Positions 21,296 to 22,308 of a stretch of DNA of 22,308 nt are shown in pieces. Location: the NCBI GenBank assembly GCA_900754605.1, contig CAAEDK010000288.1, positions 1 to 22,308 of the forward strand, read 5' to 3'. Source of the DNA: an uncultured Oscillospiraceae bacterium (GTDB lineage Bacteria > Bacillota_A > Clostridia > Oscillospirales > Oscillospiraceae). The notes beneath the pieces were generated by a model, which was given only the letters and a program-made list of their open reading frames with translations, did no database searches and was not told the origin of the DNA. Within the stretch, counting starts at the first letter, position 1, and each line of letters starts with the position of its first letter. The translations under genes and the position numbers were made by a program.

Positions 21296-22308
21296 CTATT
21301 TGCTCAGATAGTAGAGGAAAGAATTGAGCCTGGACCATGCGTTCTCATCCCAGTCGTAATCCATGGCCAGATGGAAGTGCGGTACACTGTCCAGCACACC
21401 GGTCATCTCCAGGATCGTGGCGGTATTTTCATACCTGGGTGCCATGGTCAGCACCCCGGCGCACCGTCCGCCCAGCTCCAGCCCCTTGACCAGCCGGTAC
21501 CGGCCATTGGCTCCGGCAAATCCGGGCAGAAGGCGGTCTGCGGAGGAGCGCAGAGACTCCAGTTCAGGGGAAAAACTGCTGCGGGGGCCCAGCAGACGGC
21601 CGAGTGCTTCTATGCGGCCCGCCCACTCCCGGCAAGTCTGGCTTCCCGCATCCCGCCAGAGAAGCCACAGATATTCGCTCAGCGGCGCCCGGAGCAGCCG
21701 CCAGCCCTCCTGTTCCAGCGTATCGGGGACGCCGTCATGAAGGTTGAAGAGGGTGAACGGCTCGCCCACGATCCCCAGCGGCCGTCCCTCCGCCGGAATG
21801 GCGCCGATGTGCGCCGCGAGGGCTTCCAGCTCCGCCCAACTCGGCACACCCGCCGGAGCCAGTGCGTCCCGCTGTTCCGGCGGAGCGCATAGCAGGAAAT
21901 CGCCGGCGAGGATCGCCCGGACCAGCAGATCCGGCTCCGGGCAGCGCTCCGGAATCGTCTCCAGCTCCGGCGCGATGACCTTCACACGGCAAAGCCCCCG
22001 GCGTTCCAGTACCGACTCCACGCCCCATGGGTATTGCCCGTCTGCCTCCGCGCCCTGGGTGGAGGGGAGAAGCACCTGAAACGGGCCGCTCTCCACTTCC
22101 GCCGCCGTCAGGATGCCGCCCAGCAGGGCCGGGAACGGCAGATACTCCTTGGAGCTGGTTTCCGCCCTCCCCAGCGGCAGGGTGGTACTGTCGAGCCGCA
22201 GGGTGCGCGTCTCTGTTTTCCAGGCCGCCTCACAATATGCGCGGAGATAAGCGGTAAACGGCGGAAGGTCAGGCACGAGCAGCGGCCCTCCGGTTCTCTC
22301 CGGCACGG
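21296..22308 (-). CDS. 2-hydroxyacyl-CoA dehydratase/activase-related protein (partial)
   Basis: The reading frame continues beyond the right edge; 337 codons are visible. The beginning (GGPLLVPDLPPFTAYLRAYCEAAW), LPLGRAETSSKEYLPFPALLGG and the later APRYENTATILEMTGVLD fit the DUF2229/BcrABCD-HgdB-type region found in activators of 2-hydroxyacyl-CoA dehydratases and related large proteins. In this family, LGRxxTSGKECxP carries a Cys that binds an iron-sulfur cluster. Here that position reads SSKEYLP, so the Cys is Tyr. This is a hint that this member is divergent or does not bind a cluster there. Ends with TAG at 21296-21298. The family call is moderate, because the N-terminal ATPase/activase part is outside the window. 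Confidence 0.6.
   Translation of the reverse strand, partial: VPERTGGPLLVPDLPPFTAYLRAYCEAAWKTETRTLRLDSTTLPLGRAETSSKEYLPFPALLGGILTAAEVESGPFQVLLPSTQGAEADGQYPWGVESVLERRGLCRVKVIAPELETIPERCPEPDLLVRAILAGDFLLCAPPEQRDALAPAGVPSWAELEALAAHIGAIPAEGRPLGIVGEPFTLFNLHDGVPDTLEQEGWRLLRAPLSEYLWLLWRDAGSQTCREWAGRIEALGRLLGPRSSFSPELESLRSSADRLLPGFAGANGRYRLVKGLELGGRCAGVLTMAPRYENTATILEMTGVLDSVPHFHLAMDYDWDENAWSRLNSFLYYLSK

Noticed and set aside
1..22308. CRISPR arrays, tRNAs, rRNAs, transposases, attachment sites
   Set aside because: None seen: no regularly spaced repeats, tRNA cloverleaf, IS ends or recombinase gene could be supported by eye.

Overview
The window looks like a GC-rich, low-redundancy Clostridia genome, probably a gut Oscillospiraceae-type Firmicute. 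This is inferred from strong AGGAGG-type ribosome sites, TTGACA/TATAAT promoters, a DUF4491 protein, short DtxR-type regulators, a FeoB-associated Cys-rich peptide and a CoA-dehydratase-activase-like protein. No rRNA, tRNA, CRISPR array, transposase or integrase was recognised.

Positions 19-7533, all on the minus strand, hold a transport region. In transcription order it is: a TetR-type regulator; a pair of fused permease/ATPase ABC proteins; a small DUF4491 membrane protein; an AraC-type regulator; a terminator; and two Dpp/Nik-type ABC permeases whose operon runs off the left edge. Positions 7834-9220 hold a decayed second DUF4491 copy, then a ZIP metal transporter behind a consensus promoter with a 58-codon leader ORF. 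Positions 9488-10543 encode a secreted protein made of four PepSY repeats. Positions 10831-14437 are an iron locus: a short DtxR-like regulator, feoA-feoB and a Cys-rich Feo partner, and a second, divergent DtxR-like regulator. An arginase-family enzyme follows, preceded by a remnant of a Y-family DNA polymerase.

The main unifying observation is an 18-bp palindromic box, RGTTAG-N6-CTAAYY. It occurs five times, only upstream of metal- or transport-related genes: the Dpp/Nik permeases, the ABC pair, zip, feoB and feoA. At zip and feoA it lies exactly 8 bp downstream of the -10 hexamer of a near-perfect promoter. I read this as a local iron(II)-responsive DtxR/IdeR-type regulon, plausibly controlled by one or both DtxR-like proteins encoded here. 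It would join Feo ferrous uptake, ZIP uptake, an ABC pair possibly related to YbtPQ/IrtAB siderophore systems, and a peptide/nickel/metallophore-type importer.

Positions 15831-20690 (minus strand) are different: nine small to medium genes with little recognisable homology, including a methyltransferase-like protein, tightly spaced and in places translationally coupled. They resemble accessory or immunity-type gene arrays, but no toxin is visible and the function is unknown. Two tandem terminators separate this block from a partial 2-hydroxyacyl-CoA dehydratase/activase-related gene at the right edge.
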